From: Neisseria leonii
Lineage (GTDB): Bacteria > Pseudomonadota > Gammaproteobacteria > Burkholderiales > Neisseriaceae
DNA: 64,000 nucleotides
Direction of reading: 5' to 3'
NCBI RefSeq assembly: GCF_028776105.2
Contig: NZ_CP145606.1
Location: 1,798,001 to 1,862,000, forward strand
The position numbers and the translations under genes were made by a program. Below, piece by piece: positions 53,820 to 62,299 of the stretch (positions are counted from its first letter, which is position 1; every line of letters begins with the position of its first letter). The notes beneath the pieces were generated by a model. That model searched no databases. It saw nothing but the letters and a program-made list of their open reading frames with translations, and was not told where the DNA came from.

Positions 53820-55238
53820 TTACCAGATATCCGATTTGATCCGGCGTTTCAGACTGGGGTGTTCCGACAGTTTGAATTCGGGTTCTTTGCCCATGCGCAG
53901 TTTGGCCTGATAGTCTTTCAGCAGCAGCAGAACCAGCGGGCTGAGTGCCAGAATGGCCATCAGGTTGATGGCGGCCATGGTGCCCATGGCCAGATCGGCC
54001 ATGTCCCATACCAGCGGCACTTTCGCCACCGCGCCGAAATACACCATGCCCAGCACGGCCATGCGGAAAACGGCCAGGAACAGGCGGTTGCCGCTGATAA
54101 ACTGGATATTCGATTCGGCATAGGCATAGTTGCCGATGATGGTGGAAAACGCGAACAGGAACAGGATAACGGCCAGGAAATCCGCGCCCCATGCGCCGAC
54201 GTGTTCGACAATGGCCGCCTGCGTCAGCTGCACGCCGGTCAGCGGGGTGTCGGCGGACGGTACGCCGGAGAGCAGCAGCAGGAACGCGGTACACGAGCAG
54301 ACGATGATGGTGTCGATAAACACGCCCAGCATTTGAATCATGCCCTGTGAGACGGGGTGTTTGACATCGGCCGCTGCCGCCGCGTTCGGTGCGGAACCCT
54401 GACCGGCTTCGTTGGAATACAGGCCGCGTTTGATGCCGTTCATCATCGCGGCAGAAATCATCGAGCCGAGCAGGCCGCCGCCTGCGGCTTGAAAATCGAA
54501 GGCGGAGGAAACAATCAGGCTGAATACGCGCGGTACTTCACCCGCATTGACCACCATCACATACAGAGCCAGCAGCAGGTAAACGCCCGCCATCAGCGGT
54601 ACCACCGCTTCGGCCACGCGCGATACGCGCTTGATGCCGCCGAAGATAATCGGCGCGGCCAAAATCACCAGCGCCACACCGACGGCCTGCTTGTTCCAAC
54701 CCCAAGCCGCTTCGGTGGCCGCCACAATCGAGTTGGACTGCACGGCTTCATATACGAGGCCGAAACAGAAAATCAGGCTGACGGAAAACAGCACACCCAG
54801 CCATTTCTGGCGCAGGCCTTGGGTAATGTAGTAGGCGGGGCCGCCGCGGAAAGCCCCGTTTTGGGGATCGCGGATTTTGAACAGCTGCGCCAGCGACGAT
54901 TCGGCAAAGGCCGAACTCATGCCGATCAGCGCGGTAACCCACATCCAGAAGACCGCGCCGGGGCCGCCCAGCGAAACGGCAATCGCCACACCGGCGATAT
55001 TGCCCACGCCCACGCGGCTGGCCAAACCGGTGGCAAAAGCCTGGAACGGGGTAATCGCATCGGGATTGCCGCTGCTGCGCCCGCCGAGCATTTCCCGGAT
55101 ACTGCGGCCGAGCAGGCGGAATTGGACAAAACCCGTGCTGATCGTGAAAAACAGGCCGACGCCCAGCAAAAGGTAAATCAGGCCGTCCCACAGCGGGCCG
55201 TTGATGCTGTTTACCGCTTCGTGAATGGTTTCATACAT
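53820..55238 (-). CDS. Sodium:alanine/glycine symporter (AGCS family)
   Basis: Na+-coupled uptake of alanine or glycine. The 472-residue protein has about 11 membrane helices and the family signatures FQAFATGLASRVGVGNIAGV, GGPGAVFWMWVTALIGMSSA, RGGPAYYITQGL, RGLYSNEAGQGSAPNAAAAA and DTIIVCSCTAFLLLLSG. I chose the ATG at 55238 (MYETIHEAVNSINGPLWDG) because a longer frame adds an unconserved tail. It lies downstream of a metR-like regulator on the same strand, separated by 160 bp with a DUS. Confidence 0.92.
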   Translation of the reverse strand: MYETIHEAVNSINGPLWDGLIYLLLGVGLFFTISTGFVQFRLLGRSIREMLGGRSSGNPDAITPFQAFATGLASRVGVGNIAGVAIAVSLGGPGAVFWMWVTALIGMSSAFAESSLAQLFKIRDPQNGAFRGGPAYYITQGLRQKWLGVLFSVSLIFCFGLVYEAVQSNSIVAATEAAWGWNKQAVGVALVILAAPIIFGGIKRVSRVAEAVVPLMAGVYLLLALYVMVVNAGEVPRVFSLIVSSAFDFQAAGGGLLGSMISAAMMNGIKRGLYSNEAGQGSAPNAAAAADVKHPVSQGMIQMLGVFIDTIIVCSCTAFLLLLSGVPSADTPLTGVQLTQAAIVEHVGAWGADFLAVILFLFAFSTIIGNYAYAESNIQFISGNRLFLAVFRMAVLGMVYFGAVAKVPLVWDMADLAMGTMAAINLMAILALSPLVLLLLKDYQAKLRMGKEPEFKLSEHPSLKRRIKSDIW

Positions 55239-55398
55239 AATCTGGCTCTCAAACAGGCCGCCGGCGGCGGCAAAGGAAACAAAACAGGCCGTCTGAAAAC
55301 GGCTGCTGTCGGAAAAGCTGCGTATTTTAATCGATTTCACACAAAATCGCGCTGTCTTTACGTTGTGCCGCCAAAAAAGCCGCACCGGACGCGGTGAC

Positions 55399-56337
55399 TC
55401 AGCCGTCCGTTTCCAGAGACAGCACACTCAGGCCGGGCAGGCTGGCGAAGCCCTCGTCGCGCACAATCTGGCAGAAGTTTTCCAGATAGGTTTTGCCCGA
55501 ATCTTCTTCGCGCACGGCGGCATACAGATTGCTTTGCAGACCGCCGGCGGTAATCCGGCGCGAAACCACATAGCCTTTTTCCAGATAGGGCATGACCGTC
55601 CAATAAGGCAGGGCGGCAATGCCCCGCCGGCTGGCTACCAGCTGGATAATGGCGATGGTCAGCTCGCTGTTGCGCCGCGCGGGATTGATGCCCTGCGGCA
55701 GCAGTACTTTGCGGATCAGGTCGAGCATATCGTCGGGCACGGGGTAGGTAATCAGGGTTTCACCGGCGAAATCGGCCGCTTCCCACACTGCTTTGTCCGC
55801 CAACGGGTGCTCTTCGGCACAGATGCCCACCATTTCATAAGAAAACAGCGGGCGGTAGGCAATGCCCGGCTGGGGCAGTGCTTCGGAAACAATGGCCAGA
55901 TCGGCACGGTGGGTCAGCAGCAGTCCGACCGGATCGACATGAAAGCCGGACACAATGTCCAACTCCACCTGCGGCCACAGCGGGCGGAAAATACCCATGG
56001 CGGGCATCAGCCAGTCGAAGCAGGTGTGGCACTCCACCGCCAGCCGCAACTCACCCGCTTCGCCTTCGATAATCTGTGCCATATCGCGCTCGGCCGCCGC
56101 CACCTGAGGCAGCAGATCGCGCGCCAGTTGCAGCAGGCGCTCGCCCGCAGGGGTAAAGCGCAGCGGGTTGGATTTGCGTTCGAACAGCGGTGTTTCGTAA
56201 TGGTTTTCCAGCAGGCGGATTTGGTGCGACAGGGCGGACTGGGTCAGGAAAACCCGTTTGGCCGCCAGGGAAACGCTGCCGGTTTCTTCCAGAGCCAGCA
56301 GGGTTTTGAGGTGGCGCAGTTCGATAATCGAATCCAT
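55399..56337 (-). CDS. metR: LysR-type regulator, MetR-like
   Basis: A 312-residue LysR-family transcription factor. The N-terminal HTH begins IIELRHLKTLLALEETGSVS and includes AAKRVFLTQSALSHQIRLLE. The sensor domain has AVECHTCFDWLMPAM, VSGFHVDPVGLLLTHRADLA, TLITYPVPDDMLDLI and RRGIAALPYWTV, which correspond to E. coli MetR, where homocysteine is the coinducer. The ATG at 56337 is chosen over an upstream in-frame ATG. Targets would be metE, metF or glyA genes, none of which are here. The same-strand neighbour is an AGCS symporter. Confidence 0.85.
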   Translation of the reverse strand: MDSIIELRHLKTLLALEETGSVSLAAKRVFLTQSALSHQIRLLENHYETPLFERKSNPLRFTPAGERLLQLARDLLPQVAAAERDMAQIIEGEAGELRLAVECHTCFDWLMPAMGIFRPLWPQVELDIVSGFHVDPVGLLLTHRADLAIVSEALPQPGIAYRPLFSYEMVGICAEEHPLADKAVWEAADFAGETLITYPVPDDMLDLIRKVLLPQGINPARRNSELTIAIIQLVASRRGIAALPYWTVMPYLEKGYVVSRRITAGGLQSNLYAAVREEDSGKTYLENFCQIVRDEGFASLPGLSVLSLETDG

Positions 56338-56434
56338 GGCGGGATACTCGGCGAAAGTAAAATCAGGCAAGAATATTAAAATAATTCATGCGGAACAGGC
56401 AAACCGGTTGTGCAGGGTGTATTCCGGCATGAAT

Positions 56435-56476
56435 AGGCCGTCTGAAACAGGGGAATGCCGTTTCAGACGGCCTTTT
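56435..56476. terminator. DUS-pair hairpin between metR and cstA
   Basis: AGGCCGTCTGAAAC and GTTTCAGACGGCCTTTT around a 10-base loop. It lies upstream of both divergent genes, so it is not a normal terminator for either. Confidence 0.5.
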
Positions 56477-56574
56477 GGTCCGACATAATGTAAAAAATGC
56501 GCAAGTCCGGCGAAAAATCCAGATAATACGGCTTTACGTATTTTATTTTGTCAAAATAATAGAGGAGGGCGGAA

Positions 56575-58242
56575 ATGAGTGCCGTTTTTCTGTTGATAGT
56601 CGGTTTGGTGCTGATGGCCTGCGGCTATTTTTTCTATTCGCGCTTTGTGGCGCAGAAAATCCTGCGTCTGGATCCCGATTTCAAAACCCCCGCGCACGAG
56701 TTGAACGACGGTGTGGATTTTGTGCCGACCAATAAATATGTTTTGTGGGGACACCATTTTACTTCGGTGGCCGGTGCCGCGCCGATTGTCGGACCGGCCA
56801 TTGCCGTATTCTGGGGCTGGCTGCCCGCTTTTGTATGGGTGGTGCTGGGGACGGTGTTTCTGGCGGGCGTGCACGATATGTCGGCCGTGTGGGCGTCGGT
56901 ACGCAATAAAGGCCAGTCCATCGGCTCGATTGCCGGTTCGGCCGTCAATGCGCGCACGCGCAGCCTGTTTATGATTGTGATTTTCCTGCTGCTGCTGATG
57001 GTGAACGCCGTTTTTGCCGTGGTGATTGCGGGTATGATGATTAAAACGCCCTCGGCGGTGCTGCCGGTGTGGGGGGCGCTGGCGGTGGCGTTTGTGGTGG
57101 GGCAGTGTATCTACCGCCTGAAAATGAATCTGCTGTGGGTGTCGATTATCGGCGTGGTGTCGCTCTATACGCTGATTTATCTGGGTCCGCTGTTCCCGAT
57201 TGCCCTGCCGGAAACCGTATTCGGCCTGCCCGCCAATGCGGTGTGGATTATCCTGCTGTTTGTCTATGCCGCCGTGGCTTCTCTGCTGCCTGTTTGGATG
57301 CTGTTGCAGCCGCGCGACTATATCAACGGCCTGCAACTGTTTGTCGGCCTGTTCGTGCTGTATGCGGCGATTTTTTTGGTCAGCCCCGATGTGGTTGCGC
57401 CTGCCGTCAATGACAATGTACCGGCCGGTACGCCGCCGATTATGCCGCTGCTCTTTGTTACGATTGCCTGCGGTGCGATTTCGGGTTTTCACGGTTTGGT
57501 ATCCAGCGGCACCACTTCCAAACAGGTGGACCGTGAAACCGACAGCCGTTTTGTCGGCTATTTCGGTGCGATGGGGGAAGGTATGCTGGCCTTGGCGGCC
57601 ATTCTGGCCGCGACGGCGGGTTTCGCCACATTGGCCGACTGGCAGGCGGTGTACAGCAAATTCGGTGCGGGCGGTATGGGCGCATTTATCGACGGCGGTG
57701 CGGCGATTATGAACGAGGGCATCGGCCTGTCGCCCGAATTGTCGGCCACTATGCTGACGGTAATGGCCGCCCTGTTTGCCGGTACCACCATGGACACCGG
57801 CGTGCGCCTGCAACGCTATATTTTTCAGGAATGGGGTGAGATGTACGGCATCCGTTCGTTCCAAAAAGGTTCGGTGGCCACGCTTTTGGCGGTGGGTACC
57901 TGTGCGCTGCTGGCATTCGGTGCGGGCGGTTTGAAAGGCGACGGCGGTATGCTGATTTGGCCGCTGTTCGGTACCACCAACCAATTGATGGCGGGGCTGA
58001 CCCTGCTGGTCGTTACCGTGATTCTGCTCAAAGCCGGGCGAAAAGTGTGGGTAACGCTGATTCCGATGGCCTTTCTGCTGCTGGTGAGCATTCTGGCACT
58101 GCTGCTACAACTGAAATCGTTCTATGCCGGGGGCAAGTGGCTGCTGGTGGTGCTGGATGCCGTCATCTTGGTATGCTCGATTCTGGTGTCGCTGGAATGT
58201 GTATCCGTACTGAAACGCGAATGGCCGAAAAAGCGTGCCTGA
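56575..58242 (+). CDS. cstA: CstA-family carbon starvation protein (short form)
   Basis: A 555-residue polytopic membrane protein of the CstA family, which imports peptides or pyruvate in enteric bacteria. It has YVLWGHHFTSVAGAAPIVGP, FLAGVHDMSAVWASVRNKGQ SIG, GAISGFHGLVSSGTTSKQVD, FAGTTMDTGVRLQRYIFQEW and WPLFGTTNQLMAGLTLLVVT, all typical. At 555 residues it belongs to the shorter group rather than the ~700-residue CstA/BtsT of E. coli. A strong GAGGAGGG site precedes the ATG. Its stop overlaps the next start by one base (TGATG), so it is coupled to the CC-ending protein and the ATPase behind. Confidence 0.9.
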   Translation: MSAVFLLIVGLVLMACGYFFYSRFVAQKILRLDPDFKTPAHELNDGVDFVPTNKYVLWGHHFTSVAGAAPIVGPAIAVFWGWLPAFVWVVLGTVFLAGVHDMSAVWASVRNKGQSIGSIAGSAVNARTRSLFMIVIFLLLLMVNAVFAVVIAGMMIKTPSAVLPVWGALAVAFVVGQCIYRLKMNLLWVSIIGVVSLYTLIYLGPLFPIALPETVFGLPANAVWIILLFVYAAVASLLPVWMLLQPRDYINGLQLFVGLFVLYAAIFLVSPDVVAPAVNDNVPAGTPPIMPLLFVTIACGAISGFHGLVSSGTTSKQVDRETDSRFVGYFGAMGEGMLALAAILAATAGFATLADWQAVYSKFGAGGMGAFIDGGAAIMNEGIGLSPELSATMLTVMAALFAGTTMDTGVRLQRYIFQEWGEMYGIRSFQKGSVATLLAVGTCALLAFGAGGLKGDGGMLIWPLFGTTNQLMAGLTLLVVTVILLKAGRKVWVTLIPMAFLLLVSILALLLQLKSFYAGGKWLLVVLDAVILVCSILVSLECVSVLKREWPKKRA

Positions 58243-58505
58243 TGATGTGGCGGAAAAAATGGCGGGCCTTTGCCGACGGGCTGCATGAGTTTTACCACGC
58301 ACCTTACCGGCAGATGCTGTCCCGCGCCTACCGCGACGAGCAGGATTTGTTCATGCTGATGGTGTTTGCAGAAAGTTTGGGCGTACCCAACCCGATGACG
58401 TTCTACACCCTCGAACTGCAACCCCTGCTGATGGAAGAGTTTCACGACTGGCATATGCGTATGGGTATGCCGCATTCGCCGCTTGACCGTTTCGGGTGCT
58501 GCTGA
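58242..58505 (+). CDS. Small protein ending in Cys-Cys (cory-CC-star type)
   Basis: An 87-residue soluble protein, MMWRKKWRAFADGLHEFYHA then PYRQMLSRAYRDEQDLFMLM. The middle is VFAESLGVPNPMTFYTLELQ and the end is SPLDRFGCC followed by the stop. I recall a family named for its invariant C-terminal Cys-Cys-stop (cory-CC-star protein), found next to an ArsA-type ATPase; the terminal CC and the neighbour here fit. Its function is unknown. It overlaps both neighbours by one base, so all three genes are translationally coupled. The CC tail could bind a metal, carry a lipid or be the feature recognised by the ATPase; these are guesses. Confidence 0.75.
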   Translation: MMWRKKWRAFADGLHEFYHAPYRQMLSRAYRDEQDLFMLMVFAESLGVPNPMTFYTLELQPLLMEEFHDWHMRMGMPHSPLDRFGCC

Positions 58506-59521
58506 TGGATGTGCTGCTGCAAGAGGCTTCGCAAAAAAAGCTGCTGTTTGTCGGCGGTAAGGGCGGGGTGGGAAAAACCACCCATGCTGCCGCTTTGGCC
58601 TGCCGTCTGGCCGATGCCGGGCGGCAGGTTTTACTGGTTTCCACCGATCCGGCGCACAGCTTGGGCGATGTGCTGGATGTGCCTTTGTCGGGTACGGTGC
58701 GCGCGCTCGGCGGCGGGTTGTCGGCGGTGGAACTCAATCCCGCGCAGATTACCGACCGCCATTTCGAGCGCGTGGCCGAAACCGTAGCCGCCTATACCCG
58801 GCCGGAAATGGTCGGCCAAATGCGCCGTCATCTCGATGCGGCCAAGGCTTCGCCGGGCGCGGAAGAGGCCGCCCTGCTGGAAGCGGTGTGCGGCTTTGTG
58901 GTAAACCACCGCATCATGGGCTTTGATCAAGTGGTGTTCGATACCGCACCCACCGGCCACACGCTGCGCCTGTTGGAGCTGCCGCAGATGATGGCGGCAT
59001 GGACGGACGGCCTGCTGGCACAGCAGGGACGGCAGAACGCGCTGCGCGAAGCCGCCCTGCCGTTCTGGCGGCGCAGCGGGCGGGAACAGACGCTGTTGAG
59101 TGAAACCAAACACAGCCGCTGGCAGAAAGCGGCAGACGTACTGGCCAGGCGGCGCGAACTGTTCGAGCGGGCGGGGCGGCTGTTGGCAGACGCGGCAAAT
59201 ACGTCGATTGTGCTGGTTATGGTGCCCGAAATGCTGCCCTTGGCCGAAACCCGCCGAGCTTTGGCACAGCTGGCGCATTTTGGTTTGCCGTGCCGCCATG
59301 TCATTGTGAATCAGATGATGGTGGCGCAGGCGGACGATTCGCCGTTCTGGCAGCAGCGTTACCGCCGTCAGGCCGACATCATGCGGCAGATCGGGCGCGA
59401 TTTGGCCGCCGTTACCCGCCACCATTACGCTCTTCAAGCCGAAGATATCCGAGGCCGTGCGGCCTTGCAGGCGTTTTCGCAGGCGGCATATTTGGGCAGC
59501 GACCTGCCGCAGGCCGTCTGA
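58505..59521 (+). CDS. ArsA/Get3-family ATPase
   Basis: A 338-residue deviant-Walker ATPase. P-loop GGKGGVGKTTHAAALACRLA (about 16-35), switch I STDPAHSLGDVLDVPL, switch II VFDTAPTGHTLRLLELPQMM, and the adenine-loop region VIVNQMMVAQ. It is a single ATPase domain, as in Get3, not the tandem pair of arsenical-pump ArsA. I see no arrangement of arsenite-binding cysteines, and no arsB or arsR is nearby. The gene starts at the CC-protein stop (TGATG). A client-targeting or maturation role for CstA or the CC protein is an inference from the gene order. A DUS ends the gene. Confidence 0.85.
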   Translation: MDVLLQEASQKKLLFVGGKGGVGKTTHAAALACRLADAGRQVLLVSTDPAHSLGDVLDVPLSGTVRALGGGLSAVELNPAQITDRHFERVAETVAAYTRPEMVGQMRRHLDAAKASPGAEEAALLEAVCGFVVNHRIMGFDQVVFDTAPTGHTLRLLELPQMMAAWTDGLLAQQGRQNALREAALPFWRRSGREQTLLSETKHSRWQKAADVLARRRELFERAGRLLADAANTSIVLVMVPEMLPLAETRRALAQLAHFGLPCRHVIVNQMMVAQADDSPFWQQRYRRQADIMRQIGRDLAAVTRHHYALQAEDIRGRAALQAFSQAAYLGSDLPQAV

Positions 59522-59556
59522 ATCGGGCGGGACCGGCAGCCGTTTTCAGACGGCCT
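59512..59556 (+). terminator. DUS-pair hairpin overlapping the end of the ATPase gene
   Basis: AGGCCGTCTGAA (covering the stop codon) and TTCAGACGGCCT at 59545-59556. A second dyad with a variant left arm (GGTCGTCTGAAAGC and CTTTTCAGACGGCC, 59623-59655) lies 70 bp further. Confidence 0.55.
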
Positions 59557-59703
59557 GCGGCGGGGTACGGACGGTTGGCGGTCAGGATAATATATTGTGC
59601 GGAGCTTGCCGCATGGCGGCCGGGTCGTCTGAAAGCGATGCTTTTCAGACGGCCTGATAACTTTTTATCCCGTTTTCCCTTGCCGGACAGAATGAAAGAT
59701 TCT

Positions 59704-59732
59704 TTGGCGGCGGCGGCGTTTTTCTCTACAAT
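59704..59732 (+). promoter_or_regulatory. Predicted promoter of the amino acid ABC transporter operon
   Basis: TTGGCG (59704-59709), 17 bp, TACAAT (59727-59732), 34 bp before the substrate-binding protein ATG. Confidence 0.55.
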
Positions 59733-59766
59733 TCCCGCTTTGTTGATTCAAAAGTAAGGACTTCCC

Positions 59767-60609
59767 ATGTTGAAACACACCCTGATGACTGCCGCCGCCG
59801 TATTTGCACTGGCTGCCTGCGGCAAAAGCGGGTCGGCCGCGCAAACCGTCCCCGCTTCCGATGCGTCTGCCCAAACCGCCGCTGCCGACGGTAACAGCCT
59901 GATTGCCCGCCTCAACAATAAAGGTGTGATTACCGTCGGTACGGAAGGTACGTACGCGCCTTTCACTTACCGCGACCAAAACGGCAAACTGACCGGTTAC
60001 GATGTGGAAGTAACCCGCGCGGTGGCCGACAAACTGGGGATTACAGTGGAATTTAAAGAAACCCAGTGGGATTCCATGCTGGCCGGTTTGAAAGCCGGAC
60101 GTTTCGATTTGGTGGCCAACCAAGTGGCACTCACCACCCCGGAGCGTCAGGCTGCGTTTGACAAGGCAGTGCCTTACAGTTGGAGCGGCCCGATGATGCT
60201 CGGCCGTCAGGACGAAACCCGCGTGACTGCGCTCGAAAGCATTAAAGGCCTCAAAGCCGCGCAAACCCTGAGCAGCAATTACGGCGAAATGGCCGTGGCG
60301 GCCGGTGCCGAAATCGTGCCGGTGGACGGCATGGCGCAGGCATTGACGCTGGTGCAGCAGAAGCGTGCCGATGTTACGCTGAACGATACCCTGTCGCTGC
60401 TGGACTTTTTGAAGAAAAACCCCGATTCCGGCCTGAAAACCGTCTGGCAGGCCGGTGCCGACAAGAAAGTCGGTGCGGGTCTGATTCTGAACAAAGGTCA
60501 GGACGAGGCTTTGGCGAAAATCAACGAGGCAATGGATGCGCTGCATCAGGACGGCACACTGGGCAGATTGAGCGAAGAATTTTTCGGCCAAGATGTCAGC
60601 AAACGTTAA
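59767..60609 (+). CDS. Polar amino acid ABC transporter substrate-binding lipoprotein (cystine-type)
   Basis: A 280-residue lipoprotein with lipobox LAAC (Cys18), then a Ser/Ala/Thr linker and a family 3 solute-binding domain: GVITVGTEGTYAPFTYRDQN, GYDVEVTRAVADKLGITVEF, TQWDSMLAGLKAGRFDLVAN and QVALTTPERQAAFDKAVPYS. The sequence is close to what I recall of Neisseria cystine/cysteine-binding proteins, but the ligand is not proven. Anchored in the membrane facing the periplasm. It is followed by a DUS dyad and a terminator before the permease, so it is probably made in excess over the membrane parts. Confidence 0.88.
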   Translation: MLKHTLMTAAAVFALAACGKSGSAAQTVPASDASAQTAAADGNSLIARLNNKGVITVGTEGTYAPFTYRDQNGKLTGYDVEVTRAVADKLGITVEFKETQWDSMLAGLKAGRFDLVANQVALTTPERQAAFDKAVPYSWSGPMMLGRQDETRVTALESIKGLKAAQTLSSNYGEMAVAAGAEIVPVDGMAQALTLVQQKRADVTLNDTLSLLDFLKKNPDSGLKTVWQAGADKKVGAGLILNKGQDEALAKINEAMDALHQDGTLGRLSEEFFGQDVSKR

Positions 60610-60617
60610 AACGCGCC

Positions 60618-60656
60618 TTTTCAGACGGCCTGCCGTGATGGAGGCCGTCTGAAAAC
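60618..60656 (+). terminator. DUS-pair hairpin after the substrate-binding protein
   Basis: TTTTCAGACGGCC and GGCCGTCTGAAAA around TGCCGTGATGGA. The first of two hairpins between the binding-protein and permease genes. Confidence 0.55.
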
Positions 60657-60691
60657 GGTATCCGCCGTTTGATAAACAAAGGTTTTTCCGC

Positions 60692-60726
60692 CAGACTGCC
60701 GGTGTGCCGGCGGTCTGCCGTTTTTT
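60692..60726 (+). terminator. Intrinsic terminator or attenuator inside the ABC operon
   Basis: CAGACTGCCGG (60692-60702), loop TGTG, CCGGCGGTCTG (60707-60717) with one G-T pair, then CCG and six T. Partial read-through would set the ratio of binding protein to permease. Confidence 0.7.
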
Positions 60727-60763
60727 GTTCCAACCGATTTTTTCCAACCGAAACGAGCCGCCT

Positions 60764-61477
60764 GTGCATGATTTTCTCGCTTCCCTCCCGTTTATGACCG
60801 GTGCGCGCGCCGAGCTGGTGATGAGCGCGTTCTGGCCGATGGTCAAGGCCGGTGTGCTGATTTCTTTTCCGCTGGCGGCCGCGTCTTTTGCCGTCGGCAT
60901 GCTGATTGCGCTGGCCGTGGCGCTGGTGCGCGTATCGCCTGCGCGCGGCTGGGTGCAGGCGGTACTGCTGAGCCTGGTCAAAGCCTATGTTTCCATGATA
61001 CGCGGCACGCCGCTGCTGGTGCAGATTTCGATTGTGTTTTACGGTCTGCCCGCCATCGGTATTTTTATCGACCCGATTCCGGCCGCCATTATCGGCTTTT
61101 CGCTCAATACCGGCGCGTATGCTTCCGAAACCATACGCGCGGCGATTTTGTCCGTGCCCAAAGGGCAGTGGGAGGCCGGTTTTTCCATCGGTATGAGTTA
61201 TATGCAGACCTTCCGCCGCATCATCGCGCCGCAGGCGTTCCGCGTGGCCGTGCCGCCGTTGAGCAACGATTTTATCGGCCTGTTCAAAAACACTTCGCTT
61301 GCTTCGGTGGTGACGGTAACCGAGCTGTTCCGCGTGGCGCAGCAGTATGCCAACCTGTCTTACGACTTTTTGCCGGTGTATATCGAGGCGGGTGTGATTT
61401 ACTGGTGTTTCTGCGCGGTGCTGTTTATGGTTCAGGCGCGTATCGAACGCCGCTTCAACCGCCATGCGGTCAAATAA
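60764..61477 (+). CDS. Polar amino acid ABC transporter permease
   Basis: A 237-residue membrane subunit with about five helices and the HisM/GlnP signature SMIRGTPLLVQISIVFYGLP and the EAA loop IGMSYMQTFRRIIAPQAFRV. I chose the GTG at 60764 (VHDFLASLPFMTGARAELVM), which has an ACGAG site; the Met at 60794 has none, and homologues begin before LPFMT as I recall. It forms a homodimeric pore with the following ATPase. Confidence 0.88.
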   Translation: MHDFLASLPFMTGARAELVMSAFWPMVKAGVLISFPLAAASFAVGMLIALAVALVRVSPARGWVQAVLLSLVKAYVSMIRGTPLLVQISIVFYGLPAIGIFIDPIPAAIIGFSLNTGAYASETIRAAILSVPKGQWEAGFSIGMSYMQTFRRIIAPQAFRVAVPPLSNDFIGLFKNTSLASVVTVTELFRVAQQYANLSYDFLPVYIEAGVIYWCFCAVLFMVQARIERRFNRHAVK

Positions 61478-61489
61478 ACGGAGGCAGTC

Positions 61490-62236
61490 ATGATACGTAT
61501 CCGCAATATCCACAAACAGTTCGGCGGCAGCCATATTCTGCGCGGCATCGATTTGGACGTGCGCAAAGGTGAAGTGGTGGTGGTTTTGGGGCCGTCCGGT
61601 TCGGGAAAAACCACCTTCCTGCGCTGTCTGAACGCATTGGAAATGCCCGAGCAGGGGCAGATTGATTTTGGCGGCACTGCACCGCTGAGCATCGATTTCG
61701 GTAAAAAGCCGTCCAAAAAAGATGTGTTGGCACTGCGGCGCAAATCGGGCATGGTGTTTCAGCAGTACAATCTGTTTCCGCACAAAACCGCGCTGGAAAA
61801 CATCACCGAAGGGCCGGTCAATGTGCAGGGCAAAGACAAAGCGCAGGCGAGCGGCGAAGCCTTGCGGCTGCTGGAAAAAGTCGGCCTGTCGGACAAGGCG
61901 GAACTCTATCCGCACCAATTGTCCGGCGGCCAGCAGCAGCGGGTGGGCATTGCCCGCGCGCTGGCCTTGCAGCCGGATTTGATGCTGTTCGACGAACCGA
62001 CTTCGGCTCTGGATCCCGAGCTGGTGCAGGACGTGCTCGATGCGATGAAACAGCTGGCCGAAGAGGGGCTGACCATGATTGTGGTAACCCACGAAATCAA
62101 ATTCGCGCTGGACGTGGCCGATACTGTGGTGGTGATGGACGGCGGCGTGATTGTCGAGCAGGGCGCGCCGCAACAGCTGCTCAACCGGCCGCAGCACGAG
62201 CGTACCCGCCGCTTTTTGAGCCGCATCGAGAAATAA
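61490..62236 (+). CDS. Polar amino acid ABC transporter ATP-binding protein
   Basis: A 248-residue ABC ATPase of the GlnQ/HisP group. Walker [20 protein letters not shown]-loop [17 protein letters not shown], signature [19 protein letters not shown] and Walker [21 protein letters not shown] are followed by the H-loop [14 protein letters not shown]. An insert between Walker A and the Q-loop ([19 protein letters not shown]) is longer than in GlnQ and typical of the cystine-type group. Thirteen bp after the permease; a DUS terminator follows. Confidence 0.94.
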   Translation: MIRIRNIHKQFGGSHILRGIDLDVRKGEVVVVLGPSGSGKTTFLRCLNALEMPEQGQIDFGGTAPLSIDFGKKPSKKDVLALRRKSGMVFQQYNLFPHKTALENITEGPVNVQGKDKAQASGEALRLLEKVGLSDKAELYPHQLSGGQQQRVGIARALALQPDLMLFDEPTSALDPELVQDVLDAMKQLAEEGLTMIVVTHEIKFALDVADTVVVMDGGVIVEQGAPQQLLNRPQHERTRRFLSRIEK

Positions 62237-62259
62237 ACCGCCCTTGCCGATTGCTGACG

Positions 62260-62299
62260 AAAGGCCGTCTGAAAACCCCTGTTTCAGACGGCCTTTTTT
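62260..62299 (+). terminator. DUS-pair terminator of the ABC operon
   Basis: AAAGGCCGTCTGAAAAC and GTTTCAGACGGCCTTTTTT with a short loop and U-run, 24 bp after the stop of the ATPase gene. Confidence 0.8.

Noticed and set aside
51313..54294. A 993-codon open frame on the minus strand, the longest in the window
   Set aside because: It runs antisense through gltS, the LprI-like lipoprotein and two terminators. Its translation is rich in His, Gln and Arg with no motifs, as expected opposite G+C-rich genes.
58505..59521. ATPase gene considered as arsA of an arsenic pump
   Set aside because: Only one ATPase domain, no metalloid-binding cysteine set visible, and no arsB, arsC, arsD or arsR nearby.
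60596..62197. A 533-codon minus-strand frame across the ABC transporter genes
   Set aside because: Antisense to three genes with complete ABC signatures; Arg/His/Gln-rich nonsense.
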